NCBI GenBank assembly: GCA_030054095.1
Contig: JASGCO010000019.1
Coordinates: 17,366-81,365, forward strand
Source: Sediminibacterium sp.
GTDB taxonomy: Bacteria > Bacteroidota > Bacteroidia > B-17B0 > Aurantibacillaceae
DNA length: 64,000 nt
Direction: 5' to 3'
The notes below the pieces were generated by a model, which was not told the origin of the DNA, did no database searches, and saw nothing but the letters and a program-made list of their open reading frames with translations. Position 1 is the stretch's first letter; every line of letters starts with the position of its first letter. Positions 28,621 to 38,689 of the stretch are shown here, piece by piece. The position numbers and the translations under genes were made by a program.

Positions 28621-30633
28621 TTATTTATAGCTACGTTGAGCAATTTTAATGTTTTCGTATTTCAATTCTTCTTTGTGTAATTCCCAGTTACCCAGTTCTT
28701 TCATTTCCCAGGCAGCCACGTAAGAGAAATTAGCGTCATCACGTTCGGCTTCTCCTTCTTCGGTCTGGTACTCTTCGCGGAAGTGTCCGCCACAACTTTC
28801 GTTACGTTCCAAAGCGTCTTTACACATCAGTTCGCCCAGTTCCAGAAAATCGGCTACACGGCCTGCTTTTTCGAGTTCAGGATTAAATTCGTTGGCTTCT
28901 CCGGGAACACGTAAGTCTTTCCAGAACTCGTCACGGATCTTACGGATTTCTTCAATGGCCCATTTCAGTCCTTCTGCATTACGTGCCATGCCGCATTTAT
29001 CCCACATTACTTTTCCTAAACGTTTGTGGAAATAATCCACCGACTTGGTACCTTTTATGTTTAATAATTTCTGGATTTGATTTTGTACATCCTGTTCGGC
29101 TTTTACAAAGCCTTCATGATCGAGTGCTATTGGCTTTGTACGTATTTCATTTGCCAGATAAGCACCAATAGTATATGGTATTACAAAATAACCATCCGCT
29201 AAACCTTGCATCAGCGCGCTGGCTCCTAAACGGTTAGCACCGTGGTCGCTGAAGTTGGCTTCTCCTAAGGCATATAAACCCGGTACAGTGGTCATCAGGT
29301 TATAATCTACCCACAATCCACCCATGGTATAGTGAACCGCCGGATAAATCTGCATTGGGTTTTTATATGGATTCACACCGGTAATCTGTTCGTACATATC
29401 AAACAGGTTACCATATTTTTCTTTTACCACAGCGTGGCCAAATTCTTCGAGTTGCGCTTCAGTAGGATTTTCGATGCCTTTTTTAGTCGCTTCGATTTTA
29501 CCGTATTTGTACTTCATGTTGAATGCGAAGTCGAGGTAAACGGCCTGACCGGTAGCGTTAACACCAAATCCGGCATCGCAACGCTCTTTCGCAGCACGTG
29601 AGGCCACATCGCGTGGCACCAGATTACCAAAAGCAGGGTAACGTCTTTCCAGATAGTAATCGCGGTCTTCTTCTTTTAAATTATTAGGATTTAATTTACC
29701 TGTGCGAATGGCTTCTGCATCTTCTTTCTTTTTAGGGACCCAAATCCGTCCATCGTTACGTAGCGATTCGGACATCAGGGTTAATTTCGACTGGTGGTCG
29801 CCACTAACCGGAATACAGGTAGGGTGAATTTGTGTGTAACACGGATTACCAAAGAACGCACCTTTTTTGTGCGCTTTCCAGGCCGCAGTAACGTTACTGC
29901 CCATAGCATTGGTAGAAAGGAAAAATACGTTGCCGTATCCACCGGTACACAGTAATACCGCATGACCAAAATGACGTTCCAGTTTACCGCTCACTAAATC
30001 GCGGGCAATAATACCACGGCATTTGCCATCAATGTTTACAATGTCCAGCATTTCGTGACGAGCGTATAATTTAACAGCGCCCATACCTACCTGACGTTGT
30101 AAAGCAGAATAAGCCCCCAGTAATAACTGCTGACCGGTTTGTCCGGCGGCATAAAACGTACGTTGTACCTGAGTACCACCAAACGAACGGTTACTCAATA
30201 ATCCGCCGTATTCGCGGGCAAACGGTACACCCTGCGCTACACACTGATCAATAATATTACCCGATACTTCCGCTAAACGGTGTACGTTGGCTTCACGGGC
30301 TCTGTAATCGCCTCCTTTAATGGTATCGTAAAACAAACGGTAAACACTGTCACCATCGTTCTGATAATTTTTAGCTGCGTTGATACCCCCCTGGGCGGCA
30401 ATAGAGTGCGCCCGGCGTGGTGAATCCTGAAAACAGAATACTTTTACTTTATATCCCAGTTCGGCAAGCGAAGCGGCAGCAGCGGCACCGGCTAACCCCG
30501 AACCAACTACTATTACTTCCAGGCTACGTTTGTTAGCCGGATTTACTAATGCTACAGTACTACGGTATTTGGTCCATTTCTGGTCTAACGGACCATCAGG
30601 AATTTTTGAATCTAATTTGGGTGAAGAAGCCAT
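28621..30633 (-). CDS. sdhA: succinate dehydrogenase/fumarate reductase flavoprotein subunit
   Basis: 670 residues. The FAD-binding motif [19 protein letters not shown] lies near residue 40. [14 protein letters not shown] is the covalent FAD-histidine region. Later comes the substrate site around HPTCIPVSG and [16 protein letters not shown]. The length with a C-terminal extension ([22 protein letters not shown]) is typical of the Bacteroidota/epsilonproteobacterial B-type complex. It catalyses succinate-fumarate interconversion. It lies between sdhC (23 bp upstream) and sdhB (15 bp downstream). Confidence 0.95.
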   Translation of the reverse strand: MASSPKLDSKIPDGPLDQKWTKYRSTVALVNPANKRSLEVIVVGSGLAGAAAAASLAELGYKVKVFCFQDSPRRAHSIAAQGGINAAKNYQNDGDSVYRLFYDTIKGGDYRAREANVHRLAEVSGNIIDQCVAQGVPFAREYGGLLSNRSFGGTQVQRTFYAAGQTGQQLLLGAYSALQRQVGMGAVKLYARHEMLDIVNIDGKCRGIIARDLVSGKLERHFGHAVLLCTGGYGNVFFLSTNAMGSNVTAAWKAHKKGAFFGNPCYTQIHPTCIPVSGDHQSKLTLMSESLRNDGRIWVPKKKEDAEAIRTGKLNPNNLKEEDRDYYLERRYPAFGNLVPRDVASRAAKERCDAGFGVNATGQAVYLDFAFNMKYKYGKIEATKKGIENPTEAQLEEFGHAVVKEKYGNLFDMYEQITGVNPYKNPMQIYPAVHYTMGGLWVDYNLMTTVPGLYALGEANFSDHGANRLGASALMQGLADGYFVIPYTIGAYLANEIRTKPIALDHEGFVKAEQDVQNQIQKLLNIKGTKSVDYFHKRLGKVMWDKCGMARNAEGLKWAIEEIRKIRDEFWKDLRVPGEANEFNPELEKAGRVADFLELGELMCKDALERNESCGGHFREEYQTEEGEAERDDANFSYVAAWEMKELGNWELHKEELKYENIKIAQRSYK

Positions 30634-30656
30634 ATATCAGATAATTTTTTTACAGA

Positions 30657-31337
30657 TTAATGAATAAAACCAGCCATAAAGCCAATTGGCATCAGGGCAA
30701 ATACTAATGGAACAATAATGGAGAAAATAATCCCGATCTTTTTAATGACTGGGGTGTATTTTTTATGATTTAATCCCAATGTTTGAAATCCGGATTGAAA
30801 ACCATGCAACAGATGGTACGATAAAGATAAACAGCCCACCACATATAAAACAACAGAAATAACGCCCATAGTACCATCTGTAAATACCGCTTTAATTTCT
30901 TCAAAGGTGTTGTGTTCGTTATGTGTAAAAACAGCCACTTTGGTAGGCCACCAGAAATGGTATAAGTGCATTACTAAGAACAATAATAATAACGTTCCCA
31001 ATAAACCCATGGAACGTGAGTACCAGGTACTGTTGGCAGCGCCATTTACCTGAGCGTAACCTTGAGGACGCGCTTTTTTATTGGCAAGTGTTAACACCAA
31101 TGCCTGAACAATGTGTGCAATTAAACCAATAAACAACCCAATTTCAAGGAAACGGATCACTGGGTTATGGGCCATAAAATCTGCCGCGGCGTTAAACGTT
31201 TCGCCACCGTCGCAAAGGAACAATAATGAATTGATGGAAACGTGTACCACCAAAAACGAAACCAGAAATAGTCCCGTTAACCCCATCACAAACTTGCGGC
31301 CGATGGATGACTTTAGAAAACCTTTTGAATTACTCAT
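30657..31337 (-). CDS. sdhC: succinate dehydrogenase/fumarate reductase cytochrome b subunit
   Basis: 226 residues from ATG 31337. The frame extends to 31424, but that part overlaps the promoter, while MSNSKGFLKSSIGRK is the conserved start of this family. Five transmembrane segments with histidines at suitable positions (VVHVSINSLLFL, AHIVQALVLTL, VMHLYHFWWP, SYHLLHGFQSGFQTLGLNH) fit the single-subunit, diheme cytochrome b of type B complexes. It anchors SdhAB and passes electrons to or from menaquinone. It is the first gene of the operon. Confidence 0.9.
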   Translation of the reverse strand: MSNSKGFLKSSIGRKFVMGLTGLFLVSFLVVHVSINSLLFLCDGGETFNAAADFMAHNPVIRFLEIGLFIGLIAHIVQALVLTLANKKARPQGYAQVNGAANSTWYSRSMGLLGTLLLLFLVMHLYHFWWPTKVAVFTHNEHNTFEEIKAVFTDGTMGVISVVLYVVGCLSLSYHLLHGFQSGFQTLGLNHKKYTPVIKKIGIIFSIIVPLVFALMPIGFMAGFIH

Positions 31338-31369
31338 AATTTTGGAAAAACTTTTGTTTAAAAATCGTA

Positions 31370-31400
31370 CAAATGTATTAATGAGAACAATTATTACCAA
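31370..31400 (-). promoter_or_regulatory. Bacteroidota-type promoter of the sdhCAB operon
   Basis: On the minus strand TTG (31398-31400), a 20-bp spacer and TACATTTG (31370-31377) match the -33/-7 consensus fully. Transcription is expected to start near 31363, about 25 bases before ATG 31337. This also supports choosing 31337 over the longer reading frame as the start of sdhC. Confidence 0.65.
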
Positions 31401-31603
31401 GTAATGGTTTGCAACAGCAAGCAAAATGTTAAAACCAAAGAAATTGAGCCGCTCAAAAGCCCTGTTTAACAGGCTGTTTCTATGCTATTTAGAATAGTTT
31501 TAAATTGAAAAAGCTTATGAACAGGTTTAGGTTTGGTAACATTTTGGGCAAAGACTTTCTTATTATGATTAAATTTAGTTAATTCGGAGTTTTTCTGGGA
31601 TTC

Positions 31604-33400
31604 ATGCAATCGAAGGTGCTATTAGAGGTCAGGGATTTGGTTACCGAATTTAAAACGGAAGAAGAACGTATTAAAGCGGTAAACAAAATCAGTTTTACCT
31701 TAAATAAAGGAGAAACAATAGGAATAGTGGGCGAAAGCGGATCCGGGAAGTCGGTAACGTCTTTGTCTATTATGCAGTTGATTCCGAATCCTCCCGGAAA
31801 AGTAACCGGGGGAGAAATCATTTATCATACGAAGCGGGGAGAGGTTGTTGATTTGGTAAAGATTAAAGATGATGAAATGCGGCATTACCGGGGAAATGAG
31901 ATAGCGATGATTTTTCAGGAACCCATGACCTCACTGAATCCGGTGATGAAATGTGGTGATCAGGTAATAGAAGCTATACGGCTGCATAATAAAGATATTT
32001 CCTATAACGATGCCAGGCAAAAGGTGATTGAATTATTTACCGAAGTGCAGTTACCCTCACCAATATTGATGCTGGATCGTTATCCGCATCAGTTGAGCGG
32101 TGGACAAAAACAACGGGTAATGATAGCCATGGCCATTAGTTGTAACCCCAATGTACTGATAGCTGACGAGCCAACAACCGCATTGGATGTAACGGTTCAA
32201 AAAACCATATTGGAACTGATGCAAAAATTACAGCGTCAGCATGAAATGGGAATTTTGTTTATCACCCACGATTTGGGTGTTATTGCTGAACTGGCCGACA
32301 AAGTGGTGGTAATGTATAAAGGAGAAATTGTAGAACAGGGCAGTGTTTACGAAATTTTTTCCAATCCTCAGCATCCATATACTAAAAGTTTACTGGCCTG
32401 TCGTCCGCCCTTAGATAAACGATTAAAACGCTTGCCGGTAGTGAGTGATTTTATGCGTCGGGACGAAGACGGCACTATCATCAGTATTGATCAGAATGTT
32501 CAGGACGCCATTAATAATGTAGCGGTAACAGCTGCTGAACGCACGGTAGCGCATCAGCAGTTATATGCCGGAAATAAAATTCTGGAATTAAAGAATGTAA
32601 AAACCTGGTTTCCTTCTAAAAAGACATTGTTTGGTAAAGTCCTTGATTATACCAAAGCGGTAGATGATGTGAGTTTTGATGTTTACGAAGGCGAAACGTT
32701 AGGATTGGTAGGCGAAAGCGGATGTGGTAAAACAACGCTTGGGCGAACCATTTTAAAGCTGGTAGATGCGCATAGTGGACAGATTTTTTATAAACGGGAA
32801 GAATTACTGCGTATGAAAGAAAAGGATTTCAGGGCGCACCGGAAAAACCTCCAGATTATTTTTCAGGATCCGTATTCTTCTTTAAATCCCCGGATTACCA
32901 TTGGCGACGCTTTAATGGAGCCCATGGCTTTTCATGGTATAGGAAAGAACGGAAGGGAGCGGCGCGACAAAGTAATGGAAATGTTGAGCAAGGTAGGGTT
33001 GGAGCCCCGGCATTTTAAACGCTATCCGCACGAATTTAGTGGCGGTCAACGCCAGCGCATCTGTATTGCCCGGGCACTGGTGTTAAATCCATCCTTTATT
33101 ATTTGCGACGAAAGTGTCAGCGCCCTGGATGTTAGTGTTCAGGCTCAGGTACTTAATCTGTTAAACGATTTAAAGAAAGAATTCAAATTCACCTATATTT
33201 TTATCAGTCACGATTTAAGCGTGGTAAAATTTATGAGCGACCGTATGGTGGTAATGCAAAAGGGAAAAATTGAGGAAATGGGTGATGCGGATAAAATTTA
33301 CAATAATCCGGTGAGTGAATACACCAAAAAACTCATCAACGCTATTCCGAAAGGACGCCTGGAAGATATTAAGCGCGCGGCAAATCCTGCTATTTTTTAA
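31604..33400 (+). CDS. oligopeptide/dipeptide ABC transporter ATP-binding protein, OppD-OppF fusion
   Basis: 598 residues with two complete ABC cassettes in one chain. The first has Walker A GESGSGKS, signature LSGGQKQRV and Walker B VLIADEPTTALD. The second has GESGCGKTT, FSGGQRQRI and FIICDESVSALD. Each cassette ends with the oligopeptide-transporter C-terminal element (NPQHPYTKSLL and NPVSEYTKKLI). In most bacteria OppD and OppF are separate; the fused form is common in Bacteroidota. It energises uptake of peptides by membrane subunits that are not in this window. The DPP III-like peptidase gene follows after 76 bp. Confidence 0.9.
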   Translation: MQSKVLLEVRDLVTEFKTEEERIKAVNKISFTLNKGETIGIVGESGSGKSVTSLSIMQLIPNPPGKVTGGEIIYHTKRGEVVDLVKIKDDEMRHYRGNEIAMIFQEPMTSLNPVMKCGDQVIEAIRLHNKDISYNDARQKVIELFTEVQLPSPILMLDRYPHQLSGGQKQRVMIAMAISCNPNVLIADEPTTALDVTVQKTILELMQKLQRQHEMGILFITHDLGVIAELADKVVVMYKGEIVEQGSVYEIFSNPQHPYTKSLLACRPPLDKRLKRLPVVSDFMRRDEDGTIISIDQNVQDAINNVAVTAAERTVAHQQLYAGNKILELKNVKTWFPSKKTLFGKVLDYTKAVDDVSFDVYEGETLGLVGESGCGKTTLGRTILKLVDAHSGQIFYKREELLRMKEKDFRAHRKNLQIIFQDPYSSLNPRITIGDALMEPMAFHGIGKNGRERRDKVMEMLSKVGLEPRHFKRYPHEFSGGQRQRICIARALVLNPSFIICDESVSALDVSVQAQVLNLLNDLKKEFKFTYIFISHDLSVVKFMSDRMVVMQKGKIEEMGDADKIYNNPVSEYTKKLINAIPKGRLEDIKRAANPAIF

Positions 33401-33476
33401 ATCTTACCTCTCACGGGTTTTATTCTTCGGTAAGAAATCGTAACATTGTGGCTCAAAAAAAGAGCTATACATTACA

Positions 33477-35579
33477 ATGAAAACCCTTTTTACTCCGGCA
33501 GCCTTGGTTCTGCTATTGGCTTCCTGTCAGCCATCTGCCAATAATGAAATGGCGGATTTATCTAAAACAGAAAAAACGGATACCCTTCAGCAGGCTTCAG
33601 TGGCGCCCTCTGACGCTAATTTTGAATACATTGCCGATCAGTTTGCAGATTTGCGGGTGTTAAGGTATCAGGTACCGGGATTTGACCAGTTGCCATTAAA
33701 GACAAAAGAACTTCTGTACTATTTATCTGAAGCGGCATTGTGTGGCCGTGATATTACTTACGATCAGAACTATAAATACAATCTGGCAGTTCGTAAAACA
33801 CTGGAAGCGATTGTGTCGGGATATAAGGGAGATACAAACGATGAGGAGTATTTAAAATTTCTAACCTACGCCAAACGCGTATGGTTTAGTAACGGCATTC
33901 ATCACCATTATAACATGGATAAAATTATGCCCGAATTTTCTAAAGAAAGTTTTGTACGTTTTCTCTCCGATGCCGATCCGAAACAGTTGCCTTTACGTAA
34001 TGGAGAAAGTGTAACCCAATTCTCCGGGTTCATTTCAGATATTATGTTTAATCCTGCTGTAGCTGCTAAGAAAGTGAGTTTGGATGCCGGAAAAGATTTG
34101 GTGATGGCTTCAGCGGTAAATTTTTATGGTGATGGAATAACAGATAAGGAAGTCGGTAATTTTTATTCAGCCATGATTGATAAAACCAAAAAGGAAAACC
34201 CCATGTATGGGTTAAACAGTAAACTGGTGAAAGAGAATGGTCAGTTGGTTGAGAAGAAATGGATGGTAGGAGGAATGTACACCCAAGCCATTGAAAAAAT
34301 TGTGTACTGGTTAGAGAAAGCTATTGCGGTAGCGGAGAACGATAAACAAAAGCTGGCATTGGAGCGATTGGTAACCTATTATAAAACCGGTGACCTGAAA
34401 GATTTTGACGCGTATAATATTGCCTGGGTAAAGGATGTGGAAAGCGCGGTAGATGTAGTAAACGGATTTATCGAAGTGTACGATGATCCTTTAGGACGTA
34501 AGGGAACGTTTGAAAGTGTGGTATCGGTAAAGGATATGGAAGCCAGCAAGCGTATTGCCACTATTGGTGCTAATGCGCAGTGGTTCGAAGACAACTCACC
34601 GATTTTACCGCAGCACAAAAAGAAAAGTGTAGTTGGTATTTCCGCTAAAGTAATTAATGCTGTGATGGAAAGCGGTGGCTCGGCTCCTACCACGCCAATT
34701 GGAATTAATCTCCCGAATAACGAGTGGATACGCGAGATTCACGGCAGCAAGTCAGTAAATCTTGGGAATATAGTAGAGGCGTATGATAAAGCCGCTGGTT
34801 CGAGTGTAGTGAATGAATTTTACTATAACGATGAGATCCGCCAACGGGTTTTAAATTACGCTTCGCTGGCCGATAAACTGCATACCGATATGCACGAAGT
34901 AATTGGCCATGCCAGCGGACAGATAGAAGACGGCGTAGCGCCATCGCACGAAACCCTTAAAAATTATTCCAGTGCATTGGAAGAAGGACGTGCCGACCTT
35001 GTAGCACTATACTATTTGTACGATCAGAAATTGGTAGATTTAGGTGTAATGCCTAGCCTCGATTACGGTAAAGCGGCTTATGATGAATACATAACCAAAG
35101 GTTTGGTGGTTCAGTTATCGCGTATTCAGAAAGGCAAGAACATAGAAGAAGCGCACATGCGTAACCGTCAGATGGTAGCAGCTTGGGCATACGAAAAAGG
35201 GAAAGCAGAGAATGTGATCGAGAAAAAAGTGGAAAACGGAAAAACGTTTTTTGTGGTAAACGATTATGCTAAACTCCGTGTATTGTTTGGCGAGTTGCTG
35301 AAAGAAATCCAGAGGTTAAAATCTCAGGGCGATTTTAATGCTGGTAAAAACCTGATTGAAAATTATGGCGTAAAAGTAGATCCGAAATTACACGAAGAAG
35401 TATTGGCCCGTTACGCTAATTTAAAGATGGCTCCTTATCAGGGATTTATTCAACCTAAATTAGTACCGGTAATGGAGGGAGATAAAGTGATAGATGTGAA
35501 AATAGAATACCCTAAAAATTTTGTAAACCAGATGATAGAATTTGGTAAATCGTATAGCTTGTTACCAAGTTATAATTAA
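33477..35579 (+). CDS. dipeptidyl-peptidase III (M49) family lipoprotein
   Basis: 700 residues. The signal ends in a lipobox LASC (Cys17), so the protein is a membrane-anchored lipoprotein. The M49 zinc motif HExxGH appears as HEVIGH (473-478) and the second motif EExRA(D/E) as EEGRAD (502-507). The close spacing is that of bacterial DPP III rather than the wider human spacing. Members release dipeptides from the N-terminus of short peptides. Database entries of such Bacteroidota proteins are sometimes mislabelled dihydrofolate reductase. The peptide transporter ATPase immediately upstream fits a role in peptide scavenging. Confidence 0.85.
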   Translation: MKTLFTPAALVLLLASCQPSANNEMADLSKTEKTDTLQQASVAPSDANFEYIADQFADLRVLRYQVPGFDQLPLKTKELLYYLSEAALCGRDITYDQNYKYNLAVRKTLEAIVSGYKGDTNDEEYLKFLTYAKRVWFSNGIHHHYNMDKIMPEFSKESFVRFLSDADPKQLPLRNGESVTQFSGFISDIMFNPAVAAKKVSLDAGKDLVMASAVNFYGDGITDKEVGNFYSAMIDKTKKENPMYGLNSKLVKENGQLVEKKWMVGGMYTQAIEKIVYWLEKAIAVAENDKQKLALERLVTYYKTGDLKDFDAYNIAWVKDVESAVDVVNGFIEVYDDPLGRKGTFESVVSVKDMEASKRIATIGANAQWFEDNSPILPQHKKKSVVGISAKVINAVMESGGSAPTTPIGINLPNNEWIREIHGSKSVNLGNIVEAYDKAAGSSVVNEFYYNDEIRQRVLNYASLADKLHTDMHEVIGHASGQIEDGVAPSHETLKNYSSALEEGRADLVALYYLYDQKLVDLGVMPSLDYGKAAYDEYITKGLVVQLSRIQKGKNIEEAHMRNRQMVAAWAYEKGKAENVIEKKVENGKTFFVVNDYAKLRVLFGELLKEIQRLKSQGDFNAGKNLIENYGVKVDPKLHEEVLARYANLKMAPYQGFIQPKLVPVMEGDKVIDVKIEYPKNFVNQMIEFGKSYSLLPSYN

Positions 35580-35602
35580 TAGAGCTTGTTAAGCCTGAAA
35601 CG

Positions 35603-35632
35603 AAAAGCACCACAATTAGTGGTGCTTTTTTG
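35603..35632 (+). terminator. intrinsic terminator
   Basis: Perfect stem AAAAGCACCAC (35603-35613) and GTGGTGCTTTT (35619-35629) around a five-base loop, followed by T. It is placed 23 bp after the DPP III gene, and could also serve the minus strand. Confidence 0.85.
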
Positions 35633-35675
35633 TTGGAAAAGTAGAGAGTACATAAAAGTTGATGTGTAAGCTTAC

Positions 35676-37215
35676 CTATAAATTGGCTCTAAAGTTTTTA
35701 ATCTTTGAGTTAAAAGAGAGAGAATTACTTTTTTTTAGCAAAATGGTATTTGTTTTGTTAAATTCATATATAAGTTTGTAATTTTCAGGAGATATTTGAT
35801 TTAAGTCTTCTTTAAAAATATAATAATAATCTTCACCTGTTGTTATTCCTTTTCTATCTGCAGGCAATAGCCAATTTAAATTTTTAGTTTGTCTATAAAA
35901 GTTAATTGTTGGTTCAAATAGCCAATTTATACCGATTTTGATTTTATTTGGATTGGCTGAATTTCCGTTATGATATTCAGATAATTTCTGAATCATATTT
36001 TTAGTTTCCATATCAAAGCCCCATTCGGAACATGAATACAAATTAATCTTGGATAAAAAACTTGCCCCCGATATTAAAGATAAGACCAAAACTATGATAT
36101 AGACTGTTTTTTATAAAAACCAGTTAAATATGAAAGGAAAAAACCAAGATGGACGAAAAAAATTGGTAAAATAAACAATGAAAACCTTGAAATTGGGTAA
36201 TCGGCTTTTATAATAATATGTTCAAGAACGATGGCAATGAATAAAATAGTAATTAAAAAATTAACGATAATAAGTCCCTTAAAATTACTGAAAAAATTAA
36301 GATCCCTTTTGATTATTTTTAGAACAATAATAGAAAATGGAATCAATATAATACTTGTAAATATTATTTTAGTAATAATCAATACAACTTGTGAAAGAGC
36401 AAGATTATGTAAACTATAATTAATCAGCGCTGTTATAGTGTCGCTGTACAAACCAGTCTTGCCTCCAAAATCTAAATTAGAATTCATAGTAACTCTTCTG
36501 ATTGGTTCGTAAAGAATAATGGTATTAATTAGAACAGGAATTAAATGTACCCTATTCGATGAAATGAAATTGTAATTTTTGTTCGATGAAAAATAACAAT
36601 CCATATATGTAATAACATTATAGATTACCAATAAGATCAAGTATATATTAAACAATGCGAAACCGCTTAAAGTAGCAAATAATGCTCCTGCATGAAAAAG
36701 TATAATGTGCTTTGTTTTTTGTGCATTGAAAATTTGAATAAAATGATATAGACTCATTAACATAAATCCAAATGACAACCCATAACCTCTTGCTAGTCCA
36801 AAAAAGTCAATAATTGAATTGTTTGTACACAAAAGAGTAAATATTCCGACCAGTATCAGTTGATTTTTATCTCGAAATAGGAAGAAGCTATAAATCATAT
36901 AAACACTAAACAATATCAGATTTGGCAATCTTAATGAGATTTCAGAATCCCCAAATAGTTTTTCTGAATATTTCATTAATAAGCTGTTTAATATGTGATT
37001 ATTTGTATACCAATCTTTAAATGAAATAATATCCATAAAACTAGTATGCACATAATTAAGATAAGAAAACTCTCGTCATGTGTAAAGGAGGCATAGTAAG
37101 CTTTACGAATAATATACATATAAATTGCGGCTCCTGACAAAAGAATAAAAGCTATTCCAATTTTCGATGGTTTGACACTCATCCTTAAGGTGTTTTGTTC
37201 AATTGTTGAATTCAT
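35676..37215 (-). pseudogene. membrane glycosyltransferase (GT-C/PMT-like) broken by two frameshifts
   Basis: Three overlapping or abutting frames (37215-36988, 37051-36092, 36089-35676) together make one protein of about 513 residues. The start has a transmembrane segment and SFTHDES, the acidic first-loop motif of GT-C enzymes. The next frame continues LNSLLMKYSEKLFGDSEISLRLPN, also typical. Adding one A to the AAAA run 37066-37069 joins the first two frames as HDESFSYLNYVH. Adding one T to the T6 run 36107-36112 joins the last two as YKKTVYIIVLVLSL. About ten transmembrane segments are present. G+C is far below the flanks (15-23% in two 60-bp samples counted by hand), suggesting transfer from elsewhere. 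Either decay or two homopolymer sequencing errors explains it. Confidence 0.75.
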
Positions 37216-37402
37216 TTAAATTTAAGTTTGCATTGTTGATAAAGGTTTGCAAAGCAAGCGTCCGTTTTTTGCTATGTCAAGTGACACATTTGAGCGTTAA
37301 CCCAAAAAATGGTACTACCTACACCTACCCGAAAGACCGCTCTAAGTATTTTTTTGACACCGAATTTCTTTATAAGTAATAGATAGGATGAGAATCAATA
37401 CA

Positions 37403-38611
37403 CTATTCTCCGCCTTCCAGTAGTTGAATATCTCCCACCGCGTTACCGGCTATACCTTTTACTGAGCCGTATAAATGGGTGGTATTCAAAAGCACCTTGT
37501 CGAGTTGTTTTTCCCGTTCGGCCCATAGTTTATTCATCTGGTTCCGTTCTTTAGTAATAGCATCTTTCATAGATACAAATCCTTCTACAATGGCTTCTAT
37601 TTGCTGTTTAAATTCATTTCCGGTAAGATAGTTGTATAACATTTGCATTTTCTCCCCCTTATTTTCCTGACTGGCTGTAGCCGCTTGTATTTTTACTAAA
37701 GAATCGCGTAACAAAAAAACCAGTGGTTTTACTTCCGAAAAACGGCAGATCCAGATGCCGTCTTTCATGCCAAACTGCGTCATATCGCGGGGCAGTACTT
37801 CGGTCACAATAACGGCCACGTCGGCCTGAGCCATACGCATATCGGTTTTTAACTTTTCAATCCATTCGTTGGCAAAGGCTTTGGTGCGTTTACTTTCGTA
37901 AATAATTTTACCGCATTCGGTTGCAAACGAATTTCTCACCAGTTGTATGCAGTCGGCACCCAGTTTTCCTTTAGGTACCTCTTCAATAGCATCGAACGGA
38001 AAGGCGGAGCGTAGTAGTTCTTCCAGCGCCAGTTCCTGAGCCTCGCCCTGTAATTGCATACTGCCCTGATCGGCTTTGCGTTTCATTTCTTCGGCCAGTT
38101 TTTTCTGTGCGTCAAGCTGGGTTTCCAGTTCTTTAATCCGGTTCTGTTGTTCGGTTTCTTTTATTGCTAAACGTTCCGCTTCATTTTTGCGAACTTGTTC
38201 TACTATTTTGTCACGTTCCGCTATCAGTGTTTTTTGTATGGTGAGATTAAGCTCTTCCTCTTTGTTTTTCAGTTCTTGCTCCTTACGTAAAAAATCTTCT
38301 TCCTTTTTACGGGCTGCTTTTAGTTTTTCTTCGTTCTCGTTGTTTTTTTCCGAAAGTAATTTTAACTGAATTTCAAAGTCGGAGGCAATGCGTTTCCGTA
38401 ATTGTTCTTCTTGTTCTTTCTGATTTTTGAGAAGGGTTTCCTGAAACTGAGTGTTTAGTTCATTTTCTCTTTTTTTGAATTTATCTTCCGCCTCCTGTTT
38501 CCACTTTTGCATTTGCTGGCGTAATTCACTGGCCATTTGTTCTTTATACGCATCGCTGGGTGCAAATTCGTGCTGACAATTGGGGCATTTTATATGAGAT
38601 ACGTCTGACAT
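37403..38611 (-). CDS. DUF2130 protein, predicted PD-(D/E)xK nuclease with zinc knuckle and coiled coil
   Basis: 402 residues. The N-terminus carries a CPNC pair (Cys9, Cys12), half of a zinc ribbon. Residues about 25-185 form one long charged coiled coil. The C-terminal domain starts at LQGEAQELALEELLRSAFPF and continues KGKLGADCIQLV and IIYESKRTK. The acidic residue Asp220 and the Glu239-Ser-Lys241 triplet fit the PD-(D/E)xK nuclease fold, with Glu198 in the preceding helix. DUF2130 has been predicted to be a nuclease by fold, but its substrate is not known. It stands alone, with normal G+C, between the broken glycosyltransferase and two A+T-rich lipoprotein genes. Confidence 0.8.
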   Translation of the reverse strand: MSDVSHIKCPNCQHEFAPSDAYKEQMASELRQQMQKWKQEAEDKFKKRENELNTQFQETLLKNQKEQEEQLRKRIASDFEIQLKLLSEKNNENEEKLKAARKKEEDFLRKEQELKNKEEELNLTIQKTLIAERDKIVEQVRKNEAERLAIKETEQQNRIKELETQLDAQKKLAEEMKRKADQGSMQLQGEAQELALEELLRSAFPFDAIEEVPKGKLGADCIQLVRNSFATECGKIIYESKRTKAFANEWIEKLKTDMRMAQADVAVIVTEVLPRDMTQFGMKDGIWICRFSEVKPLVFLLRDSLVKIQAATASQENKGEKMQMLYNYLTGNEFKQQIEAIVEGFVSMKDAITKERNQMNKLWAEREKQLDKVLLNTTHLYGSVKGIAGNAVGDIQLLEGGE

Positions 38612-38689
38612 GCTGAAGGAATTTTAATAAGCGAATTTACCAAAATGAAGTGAAATAGTTGTGTGCTTTATAAGAGAGTAATGAACGTT

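Noticed and set aside
31425..31603. Bulged AGCC(C)TGTT / AACAGGCT hairpin upstream of the OppD-OppF gene
   Set aside because: Short, imperfect and without a T tract or known riboswitch features.
33401..33476. Possible CTTACC...GGTAAG hairpin between the peptide transporter and DPP III genes
   Set aside because: Six-base arms with a long loop and no T tract; not enough for a terminator or riboswitch.
37216..37402. A gene or promoter in the gap between the broken glycosyltransferase and the DUF2130 gene
   Set aside because: No reading frame of note and no convincing TTG/TAnnTTTG pair found.
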